From positions 57,157,596-57,221,595 of the forward strand of contig CM073889.1 of the NCBI GenBank assembly GCA_037176705.1: a DNA stretch of 64,000 nt, given 5' to 3'. Both the position numbers and the translations under genes were made by a program. The notes under the pieces are model-generated. The model saw only the letters and a list, made by a program, of their open reading frames with translations. It ran no database searches and was not told the origin of the DNA. This DNA is from Molossus alvarezi. Lineage: Eukaryota > Chordata > Mammalia > Chiroptera > Molossidae. Positions 33,850 through 46,274 of the stretch are shown here, piece after piece (positions within the stretch are counted from its first letter, which is position 1; the number at the start of each line of letters is the position of its first letter).

Positions 33850-36800
33850 TCATATAATACTTGTCTTTCTCTGTTTGGTTTGTTTTGCTTAGGATGACAC
33901 TATCCAGGTCCCTCCATGTTGTCTCAAAGGATAAGAGATCTTTCTTTCTTACCGCTGCATAGTACTCCATTGTGTATATGTACCACAGCTTTCTTATTTA
34001 TTCATCTACTGATGGGCATTTGGGCTGTTTCCAGATCTTAGCTATTGTAAATAGTGATGCTATGAACATGGGGGTACATATATCTTTCTGATTGGAGTAT
34101 TAAGCTTCTAAGGGTATATTTCTAAAAGTGGGATCACTGGGTCAAATGGAAGTTCAATTTTTAATTTTTTGAGGTAACACCATATTGTTTTCCATAGTGG
34201 CTGCACCAGTCTGCATTTCCACCAGCAGTGTACTAGAGTCCCCTTTTCTACACACCCTCACCAACACTTGTTGTTTGATGATTTGACAAGTATGAGTTCA
34301 TACCTCATTGTTCTTTTATTTTGCATCTCTCTGATGATTAGTGATGTTGAACATTTCTTCATATGTCTCTTAGCCATTTGTACGTCCTGTTTGGAGAGGT
34401 GTCTATTTAGTTCCTCTACCCATTTTTTTAATTGGGTTCTTTGTCTTCCTTTTGTTGAGTTGTATGAGCACTCTATATATATTGGAAATTAACCCCTTAT
34501 CTGATATATCATTGGCATTTATGCTCTCCCATACAGTGGGTAGCCTTTCCATTTTGATGATTGTATGCTTTGCTGTGCAGAAGCTTTTGAGTTTGATGTA
34601 GTCCCATGTGTTCATTTTCTCCTGTGTTTCTATTGCCTTATGTGATGTGTCAGTAAAAATTCTGCTACGTATGATATCTGAAATTTTGTTGCCTACAGTT
34701 TCTTCTAGGATATTTATGGATTCATGAGTCATATTTTAGTCTTTTATCCATTTTGAGTTTATTCTTGTGTAGGATGTAAGTTGATGGTCTAGTTTCATTT
34801 TTTTTTTTGCGTGTAGCTGTCCAATTTTCCCAACACCATTTATTAAAGAGGCTGTCCTTACTCCACTGTATGCTCTTGCCACCTTTGTCCAAGATTAATT
34901 GAGCATATTGCCTTGGATCCAATTCTGGGTTCTCTGTTTTATTCCACTGGTCTATATGCCTGTTTTGTGCCAGTACCAGGCTGTTTTGATTACATTGGCT
35001 TTGTAGTATAACCTGAAATCAGGTAATGTGATCCCTCCTACATTGTTCTTCTGTTTCAAGATTGCTGTGGCTATTTGAGGTCTTTTTGGTTCCATATAAA
35101 CTTTTGAAATATTTATTCTAGTTCTGTGAAGTATGTCGTTGGTATTTTCATGGGGATTGCATTGAATCTATAAATTGCTTTGGGTAGTATGGGCATTTTA
35201 ATGATGTTAATTCTGTCAATCCATGAACAAGGTATATGCTTCCACTTTTTAATATCTTCTTCTATTCTTTTTTTTAAATGACCAATAGTTTTTTGCGAAT
35301 AGGTCCTTTATTTCTTTGGTTAAGTGTATTCCTAGGTATCTTAATTTTTTTTGCCATGATGGTAAATGGGATTGTTTTTTTGGTTTCTCTTTCTGTAAGT
35401 TCATCATTGGTGTATAAGAATGCCATTGATTTCTTGACGTTGATTTGGTATCCTGCTACTTTGCCAAATTTATTTATTAAGTCTAGTAAATTTTGATGGA
35501 GGCTTTTGGGATTTCTACGTATAGTATTATGTCATCTATGAATAATGACAGTTTCACTTCCTCCTTTCCAATTTGAATTCCTTTTATTTTTTCTTCATGT
35601 CTGATTGCTATGGTTAAGTCTTCCAGTAATATGTTAAATAAGAGTGGCAAAAGTGGGCATCCCTGTTTTGTTCTTGTTCTTTAGGGAAATGCTTTTAGTT
35701 TATACCAATTGAGTGTAATGTTGGCAGTAGGTCTTTAATATGTGGCCTTTATTATGTCTAGATATGATCCCTCTATACCCAAACTGCAGAGCATTTTTAT
35801 CAGAAATGGATGCTGGATTTTGTCGAAGGCTTTTTCAGCATCTATTGATATAATCATGTGATTTTTATTCTTCATTTGTTAATGTAGTGTATCACATTTA
35901 TTGATTTGCGAATATTGTACCAGCCTGCATCCCTGGGATGAATCCCACTTGGTCATGGTGAATAATGTTTTTGATGTGTTGCTGGATTTGATTTGCTAGG
36001 GTTTTGTTCAGGATTGTGGCGTCTATTTTCATCAGGGATATTGGCTTGAAGTTTTCTTTCTTTGTAATGTCTTTTTCTGGTTTTGGAATTAGAATTATGC
36101 TGGCCTCATAAAACGAGTTTGGAATTCTTCCTTCTTTTTGAATTTTTTGAAATAGTTTGAGGAGAATGGGTGTTAGTTCGTTTTTGAATGTTTGGTAAAA
36201 CTACTCCTTGAAGCCATCCAGGCCTGGGCTATTGTTTGCTGGGAGAGTCTTGATTACATCTTCAATTTCTTTTGTTGTTATTGGTCTGTTCAAGTATTGT
36301 TTCTGTTCCCGGTCCAGATTTGGGAGACTGTGTTTCTAAAAATTTGTCCATTTTGCTTACATTGTCGAAATTGTTGCCATATAATTGTTCATAGTAGTTG
36401 TTAATGATCTTTTGTAATTCTGTGGTGTCAGTTGTTACTTGTCCTCTTTCATTTCTAATTTTGTGTATTTGGGTTCTCACTTTGTTTCTTGGTGAGTCTA
36501 GCTAAGGGTCCATCTATCTTGTTTATTTTTTTCAAAAACCAACTCTTTGTTTTATTGATCCTTTGAATTGGATTTTTGTCTCTATGTCATTTATTTCTGC
36601 ACTGATCTTTACTATTTTCTTTCTTCTACTTGCTCTAGGGTTTTCTTTTTGTTTGATTTTTAGTTTTTCAAGTTGTGAGGTTAGGTAGTCTATTACAGAT
36701 TTTTCTTTCTTTTTGAGGTAGGCCTGTAGTGCTATGAACTTTCATCTCAGAACTGCTTTCGGTGTATCCCATAGGTTTTGTGTTGTTGTTGTATGTTCAT

Positions 36801-37633
36801 TTTCATTGGATTCCAGGAAGTTTTTGATTTCTTCCTTGATATCCTCATTGACCCAGTTGTTGTTTAATAACATGCTATTTAGCTTCCATGTGTTCAAATG
36901 TCTTTGCATGTTCTCGTTGCAATTGATTTCTAGTTTCATGCCATTGTGATCTGAGAAGATGCTTGATATTATTTCAATCTTCTTGAATTTGTAGAGACTT
37001 AATTTGTGTCCTAACATGTGGTCTATCTTTGAGAATGTCCCATGTGCACTTGTGAATTATGTGAATTCTATAGTTTTGGGGTGTAATTCTCTGTAGATAT
37101 CTATTAAATCCATTTGGTCTAGTGCTTCATATAGAGTCTCTGTTTTCTTGCTAATTTTTTGTCTAGACAATCTCTCCAGTGATGTCATCGGGGTGTTGAA
37201 GTCCCCTGCTATGATTTTATTGCTATTGATTTCCCCTTTGAAGTATTCCAGAAGATTTTCAATATATTTTGGTGCTCCTATATTGGGTGCATATATATTT
37301 ATCAAGGTTATATCTTCCTGTTGGATAGATCCTTCAATATTATGTAGTGGCCTTCTTGGTCTCTAGTTATGATCTTCATTTTGAAATATATTTCATCAGA
37401 TATGAGTACTGCTACCCCAGCTTTTTTTTTTCTTTTTTGTTTGCTTGGAAGATTTTTTCCCATACCTTCACTTTCAACCTATGTGAGTCTTTTGTTGTGA
37501 GGTGGGTCTCTTGTAAACAACATATATATGAGTAATGCTTTCTTATCCAATCAGCTACTCTGTGTCTTTTTATCACAGCATTCAATCTATTTACATTTAA
37601 GGTGATTATTGATATGTATTTATTTATTGCCAT
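33850..37633 (-). pseudogene. L1 ORF2 remnant of copy C
   Basis: Endonuclease start at 37412-37633 with the catalytic glutamate in C-L-Q-E-T-H. A second endonuclease segment at 37057-37305 carries A-G-D-F-N-T-P. The reverse-transcriptase catalytic motif is F-I-D-D at 35531-35542, with both aspartates kept and the alanine changed. C-terminal pieces lie at 34403-34732. Frameshifts separate all of these. It is the most complete ORF2 layout in the window but not an open frame. Confidence 0.85.
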
Positions 37634-37739
37634 TTTTGTTTAATGTGGTTATATTTTTCTTCCTATTTCTCCTGCTAATTACAGCAGTCCTTTGAACATT
37701 TCTTGCAGTGCTGGTTTGGTGCTAATGTATTCCCTTAGC

Positions 37740-38560
37740 CTTTTTTTTTGTTTGTTTGTCTCGGAAGCTCTTTATTTGACCTTCTATTTTGAATGATAGC
37801 CTTGCTGGGTAGAGTAGTTTACCTGCCAAATTTTCCCTGTGGGTGTTGGTGTTGTGCTTGGATTCAGATCCTTGTTTTTCATGATCTTGATTGCCTCATG
37901 CCTTTCCCTTCTGGCCTGTAGTGTTTCTGTTGACAAGTCAGCTAAGAGCCTTATGGGGTTACCTTTGTGGGTAACCTGTTGCTTATCTCTTGCTGCTTTT
38001 TGGATCTTCTCTTTGTCTTTAATTTTTGGCATTTTGGTTACTATGTGTCTTGGTGTGGGCCTGTTTGGGTTCTTACTTGGGGCTCTGTGTGCTTCTTGAA
38101 CTTGAATGCCTTCTTCCTTCACCAAATAAGGAAAGTTTTCTGTCACTATTTCTTCAAATATATTCTCTAACCCTTGCTCATTTTCTTCTTCTTCGGGGAC
38201 TCTTATGATGCAAATATTATTACGTTTCCCATTGTCCCACAGTTCTCCTAACCTGTCTTCCTTTTTTTTAATTTTTTTTCCTTTTGGTTTTCTGATTGGT
38301 TGATTTTTTTCTACCCTATCTTCTAATTTACTGATCTAGTCCTCAGCTTCTTGTATTCTGCTATTTAGACCTTCTAATGTATTCTTTATTTCTGCTATGT
38401 CATTCCTCATTTCTTCTTGGAGGTTTTTAATTTCTAACTGGTTGATTTTCAGCATTTCTATGTCTTTACTCATGGTGCTCATGTCCTTACACATGCTGTT
38501 GAGCTTTCTCAAGTTCCTGGCTCTGAATTCTAGTAGTGGCAACTTGCTTAATGCACCTCA
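37740..38560 (-). pseudogene. L1 ORF1 remnant of copy C
   Basis: A coiled-coil-like N-terminal piece is at 38336-38542, with regular L, M and I spacing. RNA-binding domain pieces lie at 37784-38146, including T-P-R-H-I-V-T-K-M and L-Q-A-R-R-E-R-H. The two pieces are in separate frames. Confidence 0.8.
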
Positions 38561-39437
38561 TTTATCTCATCTTTGTTAGAGGTCTCCTGTTTTTTTCATT
38601 TGGCTTTTGTTTCTGTGTTTCCCCATTTGGCTATTACAGTGGGCTTCAGAACCTGCCAAATTTTCCCTGTTGGTGTTGGTGTTCTGCTGTTTGTGGCTCT
38701 CTGTCCTGGGTTTGGTTGAGACAGGGAGGACCATTGTTAAATACCACATTCAATTCCTACTTTTCTGGTTAGTTTTGGTAGCCCAGAAATGGTACAGTTA
38801 TCCTCTAGCTCTTTGTATGGAGGCTGTCTTTAGTGATTACTTGAAGTGCCTTGGCTTCTCAGTTGAATAAAATACTTTCTCAGGTGTTCAACAAAAGGAG
38901 ATTTCCTGAGGGTGGGGCAGATGCTGATTGTTGGGCCTCAATTTTTATTTCGATGGCTACCAGGTGGAGTTGAAGCTCCAAGGGAGGGGCTGCTGCCTCT
39001 CCTCAGAGCCCTGGGAAGGAGTAAAATGACCAGGGTCCTGTGTGGCCACAACTCAGCACAAGCTGTGAGTGCCCACTAAATCCTGAGTGTCTCCACACAG
39101 ATCCAGTCCAGTTTGCCCTCTCTCTGCCAGAGCCCAAGGCAAGAGGCTGTGGCTATTTTAGCCTTCGTCCCTGCTCTGCACTGTGGAGCTGCTTGGGAGT
39201 TTGACTTGAGGGTGCTTCTTACAGCTAAGGCCACTGCTGTACATGAGCTCCCAGCCTTCCTCTTGTGCCTCCACAGTCCTACCAGGATTGAGTCAGTGTC
39301 CCTTGTTATATGGTCCTCCAAGCTGCTTTTCTGTTGCTTTTTCCTGACTATTTGTCTTTATTTTCATTTTAATTCCAGTTTGGTCCTGGGAGATGATCTG
39401 TGTACCTTCCATTTACTCCACTGCTATTTTGGAATCT

Positions 39438-39462
39438 AACACACACACACACACACACACAT
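39438..39462. repeat. (CA)n microsatellite
   Basis: About a dozen CA units immediately after the L1 copy C 5' end. Confidence 0.9.
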
Positions 39463-39889
39463 TAAAAACAGAATTAGAAAATAACACTCCAAACTATTCA
39501 TAGATGTTAACTCTAAGTAAGAGAATAAAGTTGTAGACAAAAACAATAATTACAAAGGGAAACCTTATTTTATGTTTGACTTATTTTAAGAAACTTATTT
39601 TAAGTTTCTGTATTAATTGATCCTTTTACAGGGGAAAAATATTTTTATATTGCTTTTGCTTTTTAAAACCAATTTTTTTCATTGAAAGGATCTTCCAGCC
39701 ACATTTCCAAACTCAATGCAAATAAAGCTTGAAAATGTAAAAACAAATCTAAATAATGTGAATTAAACAGTAAATCTGAAATGAATTTCTATTTAGAAAT
39801 GAACAATACTAAAGGAACTGTGTATAAAATCCACAGGATACCTTCCAAGATGTGCATATTCAGAGAAAAATGAATAGCTCTAAGTGCAG

Positions 39890-40260
39890 TCATTAAAAAA
39901 GAGGGATGATGAAATGATAAAGAAACTAAGCCTTTACCTTAATAAGCTCAGAAATGAACATCAAAATAAATCTAAAGACAGCAGACAGAAAAAATAATAA
40001 TAAAGCAAAGGAGTAGAAATTAATAAAATAGAATGAAACAATAGTAGACCGAAGCTATAAAATAATTCTTTAAAAAAATGATAAACTAGACAAAAATAGC
40101 AAGTCTGATCAAGAAAAATACATCAGTACCATAAAAATAAAGAGTTGTCTTTACAAATACATACATATGTTAAATTATAAAAAGATACAAATTTTGCCAA
40201 TTAATTTGACAATCCTAAGTAAAATGAACATTTTTTTAAGAATAAAAAGTACAACACAAA
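39890..40260 (+). mobile_element. old L1 ORF2 fragment, sense (part 1)
   Basis: 'ataaactagacaaaaatagc', then 'tctgatcaagaaaaatac', is L1 ORF2 in the + direction, one of the few L1 pieces here on that strand. It resumes at about 40640. Confidence 0.65.
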
Positions 40261-40640
40261 ATGCCAGATGCTGCAACGTGGTTCACCTCACTTCCTCCCC
40301 ATCCCTTTGGAAGCACCTTTCTCCACTCCAGAGGTGAGAGTGAGGGGTGGGGAGCTGGCTCCTGAAGAGACACTAGCTCTTGTGGCAAAGGCATTTATTC
40401 CACTGGAGCAGCTGTGGCAGAGGTTCCTGGTGGTGGGTGGCAAAGGCAGCTGGGGTTCTGCTAGGGCAGTCTCTTAGAAGGGTTGGAAATTTCTCCTCAT
40501 TCCTGTCTGTGTCCCTCACCCTCCCAGGAATCCAAAAAGCTTTCTAAACCCTGTGATGTACAGTTTTCTGCCCTTATTATCCAGTTGTAGTTTATAACCA
40601 GGAACTGTGAATAATATACCAACATGCAAGAACAGGCAAG
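40261..40640. other. unassigned insert ending in an A run
   Basis: GC-richer than its surroundings, it splits an old L1 and ends in a run of ten As (about 40639-40650). It could be an unrecognised retroposed sequence. I found no target duplication or known RNA gene in it. Confidence 0.35.
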
Positions 40641-40760
40641 GAAAAAAAAAAGTAAATATAAAGAAGGCACCAGGTCCAGATGGATTTATGGAAAATTTCT
40701 ACTAGACCTTTAAAGAACACATCAATTCTATGTTGAAAATATTGATTTGTATGTTCAATA
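40641..40760 (+). mobile_element. old L1 ORF2 fragment, sense (part 2)
   Basis: 'ggcaccaggtccagatggat' and 'tctactagacctttaaagaa' match the L1 ORF2 reverse-transcriptase start (P-G-P-D-G type motif). Confidence 0.7.
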
Positions 40761-40939
40761 TTCCAGTTTTTGTGTTATTAATAAATTCAAGTTTATAAAT
40801 GCCTTGCAGGCCAATGTGATATAAACGAAGCAAAACAGGCTTCCAGATTGGATTTTGCTTGTGAGAACCTTCATTTGCCTTCTTTAATGTGGTCCAGATT
40901 CTCATGATAAAGTTGGAGAAAATGGTGCTCAGAAGATGG

Positions 40940-41225
40940 GGGATGACTCACTTGTTTGTTCACTAAGCATTCCCACATGCAGGTGCTGTTCTAAACATAG
41001 AGAATACAGCAGTGAGCAGAACAGACCCCCACAGCCACAGAAATCTGGAGGAATTTCTCCTGACAGAGAAAACTGTTCAGTACAAAGACCTTGAGGCAGG
41101 AACACACCTATCATGTTCCAGAAACAGCCAGGAGGTCATGGTGGCTGGAGTCAGGAAGAAAGAGGACAGAGATGAGTCAGAAAGAAATGAGATCAGACCT
41201 GAATAAGTGTGGGAGGCCACTGAAG
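40940..41225 (-). mobile_element. ancient LINE relic (L2-like), antisense
   Basis: 'aggtgctgttctaaacatag', then 'gaatacagcagtgagcagaa', follows the common ancient LINE pattern also seen at 51035. The subfamily is uncertain. Confidence 0.4.
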
Positions 41226-41233
41226 GGGTCTGG

Positions 41234-41406
41234 TTTTTTAAAAAATGTTTTAATTTATTTTTTTAGAGAAAGAAGAAGGAAGAGAGAGGTAGAAACATTG
41301 ATATGAGAGAGAAACATTGATTAGCTGTCCTTTGCACATCCCCTACTGGGGATCAAGCAAGCTGGGCATGTAACAATGCTGTTTATTGAGCTTCACTGGC
41401 CAGGTA
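41234..41406 (-). mobile_element. Ves SINE, antisense, internally deleted
   Basis: T-rich tail, GA-rich run, 'ccctactggggatcaagc', then a shortened head ending 'ttcactggccaggta'. The duplicated flank gggtctgg is at 41226-41233 and 41407-41414. Confidence 0.82.
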
Positions 41407-41414
41407 GGGTCTGG

Positions 41415-41984
41415 CTTTTTTCCTGAAGTGCTGTTGTTCAGAGAAGGGGCTGGGACCAGGGTGGTAGCTGTAGTGATATGAAAGGGGGTCTCATACAAGA
41501 TGTTTTAAAGTAGGGCTGACAGAAGTTGTGGATGGGTTTCATGTGGAGGTTGAAAGAGAAGTCAAGGATGGTGCCCAAGTGAAATGTGTACCTGGTCCCC
41601 AGGCTGTATAGTGGGAAAGGGTTTCCCCAGGCCAGGACAGGTGTACATATGTGGAGGGCAGCAGGGGACAGGGTCAAGTGGAAGTGATGGGTGGGTGACA
41701 GAAGTAGGACCATTCCTGGTCCTGATCATGCCTCTAACTAAATTTCTAAGCACATTTATTTTATTTTATTTTTTACTTTCCATCTTTAAAAGTGCAATTT
41801 TGCTGCTATTGAAATTCAATGTGCCTTCTCTTTCCTTGGTCTTTCTGCTTTAATTGTGTACCCCTGGCTCTGCACCTCTGTGCTGACTGGCTTGGAGATT
41901 CATAATTTCAGGCTGACGCCATAGTAACCACTTAGTTTGATGTAAAATTTTGGTGTCATCTCTGGCTGCATTTTAATAGGACTT
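41415..41984. other. unique sequence before ERV copy 2
   Basis: No element or exon recognised. T-rich at 41755-41780. Confidence 0.4.
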
Positions 41985-41988
41985 CTTA

Positions 41989-42512
41989 TGTTATAATGTG
42001 TCAAGGAGATAACCAGAGATGCACAGCCAAATTGTAAAGGAGTGTTTTATTCTCACTGGTGGGCTGAGGAGGATATAGTCTCCCCTCACATCAGCAGTCA
42101 TGATTCTTCTTGCTCATCCAATTTTAAAAACAGAAGCCCCATCCTCCTTTTGTCCCCCACACCCCTTAGGGGACTGGTACAATATTGGGAGTGACAGTGA
42201 TTACAGAAGTCAAAATTAGCATTCACTGCTCACAAGTACCTGAAAATACCTGCAAATACCAACACTCCAAAAACTGCAAATGCCTTCCAATGCCTACAAA
42301 TACTGATACTGGACACTGAAAATGCCTCCCAACACGTGGGGAAACTATAATCTTAGGCAAAATTTTTTTACTTTTAGGTTGTAATTAACCTATTATTGGA
42401 AAAAATATTGAGGAAGGTTTATAGATGATAAAAATAAAGTTATTTAGTCACCTTAACCAAGAGGCCTCCATAAGAATAGAATCTAGTCACCTTAGCCTCA
42501 GGGCCCAGGTCA
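41989..42512 (-). repeat. 3' LTR of ERV copy 2
   Basis: 524 bp, tgttataatgtgtc to gggcccaggtca. A poly(A) signal reads tttatt on the + strand at 42046-42051. A purine-rich tract (ttccccactgg in reverse) abuts its inner edge at 42513-42523. It is longer than the 5' LTR because the latter has two internal deletions. Confidence 0.85.
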
Positions 42513-42529
42513 TTCCCCACTGGTTTTCT

Positions 42530-42840
42530 TGATAAGTCAAATTATTGACTCAACTTAGTTTTTATGAGGCCATTTATTAGACATGGCCCAAAGGCTAGGA
42601 GTAAATATAATGTAGCAAGAGGGCTGGCAATAGCGGATAATAGAGTTGTAAACCAATTTTCAGATGGTTGCCTTTTTCTTTCTTGTTCCTCAATATTTTT
42701 TCCTAACTAGTGACAAAATTTCTTGAATGATCCCTGAATCATTCATATAAAAACAGCATTTTTCTCCCAGTGTAACATATAATCCTTCTTCCTTAAGAAA
42801 TAAGAGTTCTAATCCTTTCCTATTCTGTAGGACCATTTCT
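42530..42840 (-). pseudogene. env: env transmembrane-subunit remnant of ERV copy 2
   Basis: Decayed frames on the - strand read like the ectodomain end, membrane span and tail of a class I transmembrane subunit, in the expected place between integrase and the 3' LTR. The surface subunit is absent: integrase C-terminal sequence lies only about 150 bp away. It is a non-functional fragment. Confidence 0.55.
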
Positions 42841-42984
42841 AAGTCCTCAGTTCCATTGGGGCCCAGGTCTATAAGGATTTCCCTGTACAGTCATAACCAG
42901 AAAAATCAGAGTCCAAATAAATGCAAGAGTCGTATCTGGAGAGGCCTGAACCATCTATTTTGCTTTTTTCCCCTCAGCCAGAAA

Positions 42985-43950
42985 TGGTGCTGCGAGATTG
43001 AGATGCCGTTGACCTTGAGAGCCATTGGTGCAGTCAGGATGACAGTGTATAGTCCCTTCCAGGTCAGAGTTAATCTCTGGGTAGTGAACTTCTTTACCCA
43101 TATTGAGTCCTCAGGCTAGAAAGGGTGCACAGGGTCTGAGGTGGGCACAAGCAGGGTGTCACAGATATGTTTATAGACAGCTTTCTGGACAGACTGCAGG
43201 GCCTGCAAGAACTGTAAGAAAGCAAAGGGGAGCAGAGTGGTCCAGTTTTCACCAGTTTCTAAAGTAAATTTGGTTAAGGTTTTCTTTAAGGTCCTGTTAA
43301 TGCACTCTACCTGCCTGGAACTCTGTGGGCGGTAAGCACAACTGAGCTTCCAATTTATATCTAACCTTTTAGAGATATCCTGTGATCTCTTTGCTATAAA
43401 GCCAGGGCCATTGTCTGATCCAAGGGTCAGGAGTAGCCTAAACCTGTTATTCCCTTTATTACATTCCAGACTGTTATTTCATTACCAGGGACCTCTCTCA
43501 GTGTCCTATTTTTTTCCTAGTCCCTCCCTTGGCATGAACCTGAAATCTTGCTCAGTCCACCTGCTTTCTGCACATTTCCCAGTTTTTTTTCCTCCTCTCT
43601 ATTCAGATCTACGTATTCCTGCTTTCCTCTGCCTTTTTTTCCCCCTGTGACCTTACTGGACATTACCTGACTCTCAGGAGTTTAGTAAGCTTGGTATAAT
43701 CTAAGTGGGTAGTCTGGTGCAGCTGGTTGACTAAAGTTAGACCTAGAGTCTCTGGGACCAACAACCGCCCATCAGAAAGTATCCAGTATTTATTGCTTTC
43801 CTTTGTGGCTTGTTTCTGCTTGGCCAAGTCATTTTCTGACCCAGTGTAAGTAGGATTCAAAGGCAAATATGGATTTGGCATGGCAACTAATATCTGGAGA
43901 GTCCCCACTGGTTTTAGGATTGCTTCTTGAGCTTTCTGGTCAGCAGCATG
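42985..43950 (-). pseudogene. pol: integrase relic of ERV copy 2
   Basis: The N-terminal zinc domain has the H-x3-H pair in L-H-Q-T-T-H (frame 43663-43908). A core segment near 43400-43420 has S-D-N-G-P-G-F, which carries a catalytic aspartate. A C-terminal DNA-binding segment lies at about 42985-43120. The part between the zinc domain and the core is short, suggesting a deletion. The family joins viral DNA to the host chromosome. This copy is inactive. Confidence 0.78.
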
Positions 43951-43999
43951 GTTTTCCTGTGCTTCTGTGGATTTCCCTCTTTGATGTCCTTCCTGGTGG

Positions 44000-45900
44000 A
44001 AGTTAATAACCCTTGTTCCCTGTAAATGGTGCTACACACATGCACTGTTGCAAAGGCATATCTGCTGTCAGTGTAGATTGTTACCGACTTTTCCTTGACC
44101 CATCAGAGATCATGGATTAGGGCTATGAGTTCAGCCTGTTGGTCTAAAGTTTTCCTACTTAATGCCTGAGACCAAAGGACATAGTCCAGATTTATTACTG
44201 CTGCCCCAGGATACATGATGTCTTCTTGGATATAGCTGCTCCTGTCTGTGAACAATACCTCATCTGATGATGGCAGTGGGACATCCTTGAGGTCTGGCTG
44301 AGCTGTCTGCATGGTGTTGATTACCTCTGGGCAGTTGTGTAGAGGTTCCTCCAGGTCATTGTCAGGGAGCAGGCTGGCAGGATTGATGGCCAGCATCTTG
44401 TAAAATTTGAGGCAGGGTTAATCCAGGAGGAGCACCTGGAGCTGGGTGACTTGGGTGTTTGACATCCAGTGCTTCAGAGCACTCTGGAGAAGGGTTTCAA
44501 CCGCCTGGAGTGCAGTTAAAGCTAACTTTTGCCCTACAGTTAACTTGTGTGCCTTCTTTACTAGGAGTGCAGTAGCTGCTTTACTTTGAGGCAGGCAGGC
44601 CATCTGGTTGCTACGGGATTTAGTCTTTTGGATAAGTAGGCTACTGGTCTCTTCCAGGGTCCCAAGTTTTGAGTGAGAACTCCCTTTGCTATGCCTCTAG
44701 CCTTGCTTACATACAGATGGAAGGGTTTTATGATGTCCAGTAGGGCAAGAGTGGGTGCTGAAATTAGGGCCATTTTTAAAATCTTGAAGGCCTTCTGTTC
44801 TGTCTCAGTCCAAGTCAAAGGTAGTGCCCCTCCTGTGCATGTATACAGCAGCTTAGCAATGGCTGTGAATTCTGGGATCCATAGGCAGCAGTATCCTCCT
44901 GCCCCTAGGAATTCCCAGACCCGTTTCTTGTTTTTTTGGGGGCTGGGATCCATAAAATTGCCTCTGTGCAGCTAGAGAATAAAGTCCATTGGCCCTTGCT
45001 GATCTTATATCCCAGATAAGTAACCTCTGGGGAACAGAGTTGAGCCTTTTTGGCTGAGACCCAGTACCCTAATGTCTGTTAGGTGCCCAGGAGATGCTCA
45101 GTGCCTCTCTGGCAGTTCTCCTTGTCTTTTGCCACTAGGAGAATGTCATCTACCTACTGGAGTAGGGTACATTCAGGGTGCTCTTGTCTGAAGGCCAGTA
45201 AGTTAGAACTGAGTGCCTCATCAAATAGAGTAGGAGAGTTCTTAAAGCCCTGGGGCAGCCTTGTCCAAGTTAATTGCCCCTAAAATCCCTCTTCAGGGTT
45301 TGTCCACTCAAATGCCAAGATAGGCTGGCTAACAGGGACTAAAGGGATGCTAAAGAAGGCATCCTTTAAATCCAGAACTGTATAGAACAGGTGTTCTGGT
45401 GGAAGTAGGCTCAATAGAGTATAGGGGTTTGAGACTGTCAAGTGTATGGTCTCAACCTGTTTGTTTACTTCCCTCAAATCTTACACTGGCCTAAAGTCTT
45501 TGGTGCTAGGTTTCAACACTGGAAGTAAGGGTGTATTCCAGGATGATTGACAGAAAACCAGAATTCCAGCCTCCTAGAGCCAACAAATATGAGGGTCAAT
45601 GCCCTTCTTTGCTTTGTGGCTTATGGCGTATTGTCTTACCCTGACTGGAGTCACTGTGGCAAGTAGTTGAACTACAATTGGTAGCTGGTGGCCAGCTAGT
45701 CTGGGAGGACTGTTTTCAGCCCAGACAGAAAGGAAGAGATGTTGTAATTCCTTCATGTAAGCTGATGTCTCAGGGTCTGTTTCTGGAGGGCCTGGGGTTT
45801 CTTCCTATAAAAAATATTCCTCCAACAAAAAAGCAGGTTACAAGTATTTTTAAAGAGGAAATTGGGAGTTTATCCTGATGTTCCGGGTTTACAGTAAAGT
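44000..45900 (-). pseudogene. pol: reverse transcriptase and RNase H relic of ERV copy 2
   Basis: Motif A, with D-L-K-D-A-F-F, lies in the frame 45280-45477. The catalytic box Y-V-D-D at 45145-45156 has a stop codon (45154-45156) in place of the tyrosine, followed by V-D-D. The thumb/connection part is a 130-residue frame at 44561-44953 with W-E-F-L-G-A-G-G-Y-C. RNase H is at 44103-44396, with T-D-R-S-S and Q-A-E-L keeping its first two acidic residues. The layout is complete and typical of class I ERVs, with several frameshifts. Confidence 0.85.
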
Positions 45901-46240
45901 GTGCTTCTCCTCCAAAAAATAATATTGTAGCCTGTAACTTTTGGAGGAGATTATGCCCCAACAGTAGATACAGTCATTCAGGTATAACTAAGAAAGAGTG
46001 TGTAACGGTGCCCTTTCCAAGATTTACAGTTCTGTTAGTATTCCAAGGATAGAGAGCAGTCTGACCTGTCGCTCCTTGAACTGAGGTCTTCTTAGCTGTT
46101 AGTAGACTCAGAGGTTCAGTTAGGACTGAATGTGTAGCCCCTGTATCTATTAAGATATTAACTGGTTTGCTCCCTACCTGTGCAATAATCCTTGGCTCCC
46201 AGGGGCTGAGTTGAAAGGAGCCCTGGCCCTGTCATTCATT
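45900..46240 (-). pseudogene. pro: protease relic of ERV copy 2
   Basis: An aspartic protease with the active-site tetrad D-T-G-A at 46136-46147, flanked by I-L-I before and T-H-S-V-L after. The C-terminal G-x-N-L-L-Q-K-L type end is at about 45930-45961, then RT begins. The active-site word itself is intact, but the reading frame around it is broken. Confidence 0.78.
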
Positions 46241-46274
46241 CTAAGTTAAGGACGGCTGGGGTACTTCTGTTTGG

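Larger units (their letters stand above)
33575..39437 (-). mobile_element. L1 copy C, near full-length, dead
   Basis: 5.9 kb with 3'UTR (33575-33850), ORF2, ORF1 (about 37740-38560) and 5'UTR (to 39437, ending at ccattttggaatct-type sequence in reverse). The 3'UTR has a C-rich tract at 33640-33680, which is G-rich in the sense strand and a conserved trait of L1 3'UTRs. No insertions inside. Frames are broken by small changes, so it is fairly old. Confidence 0.9.
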
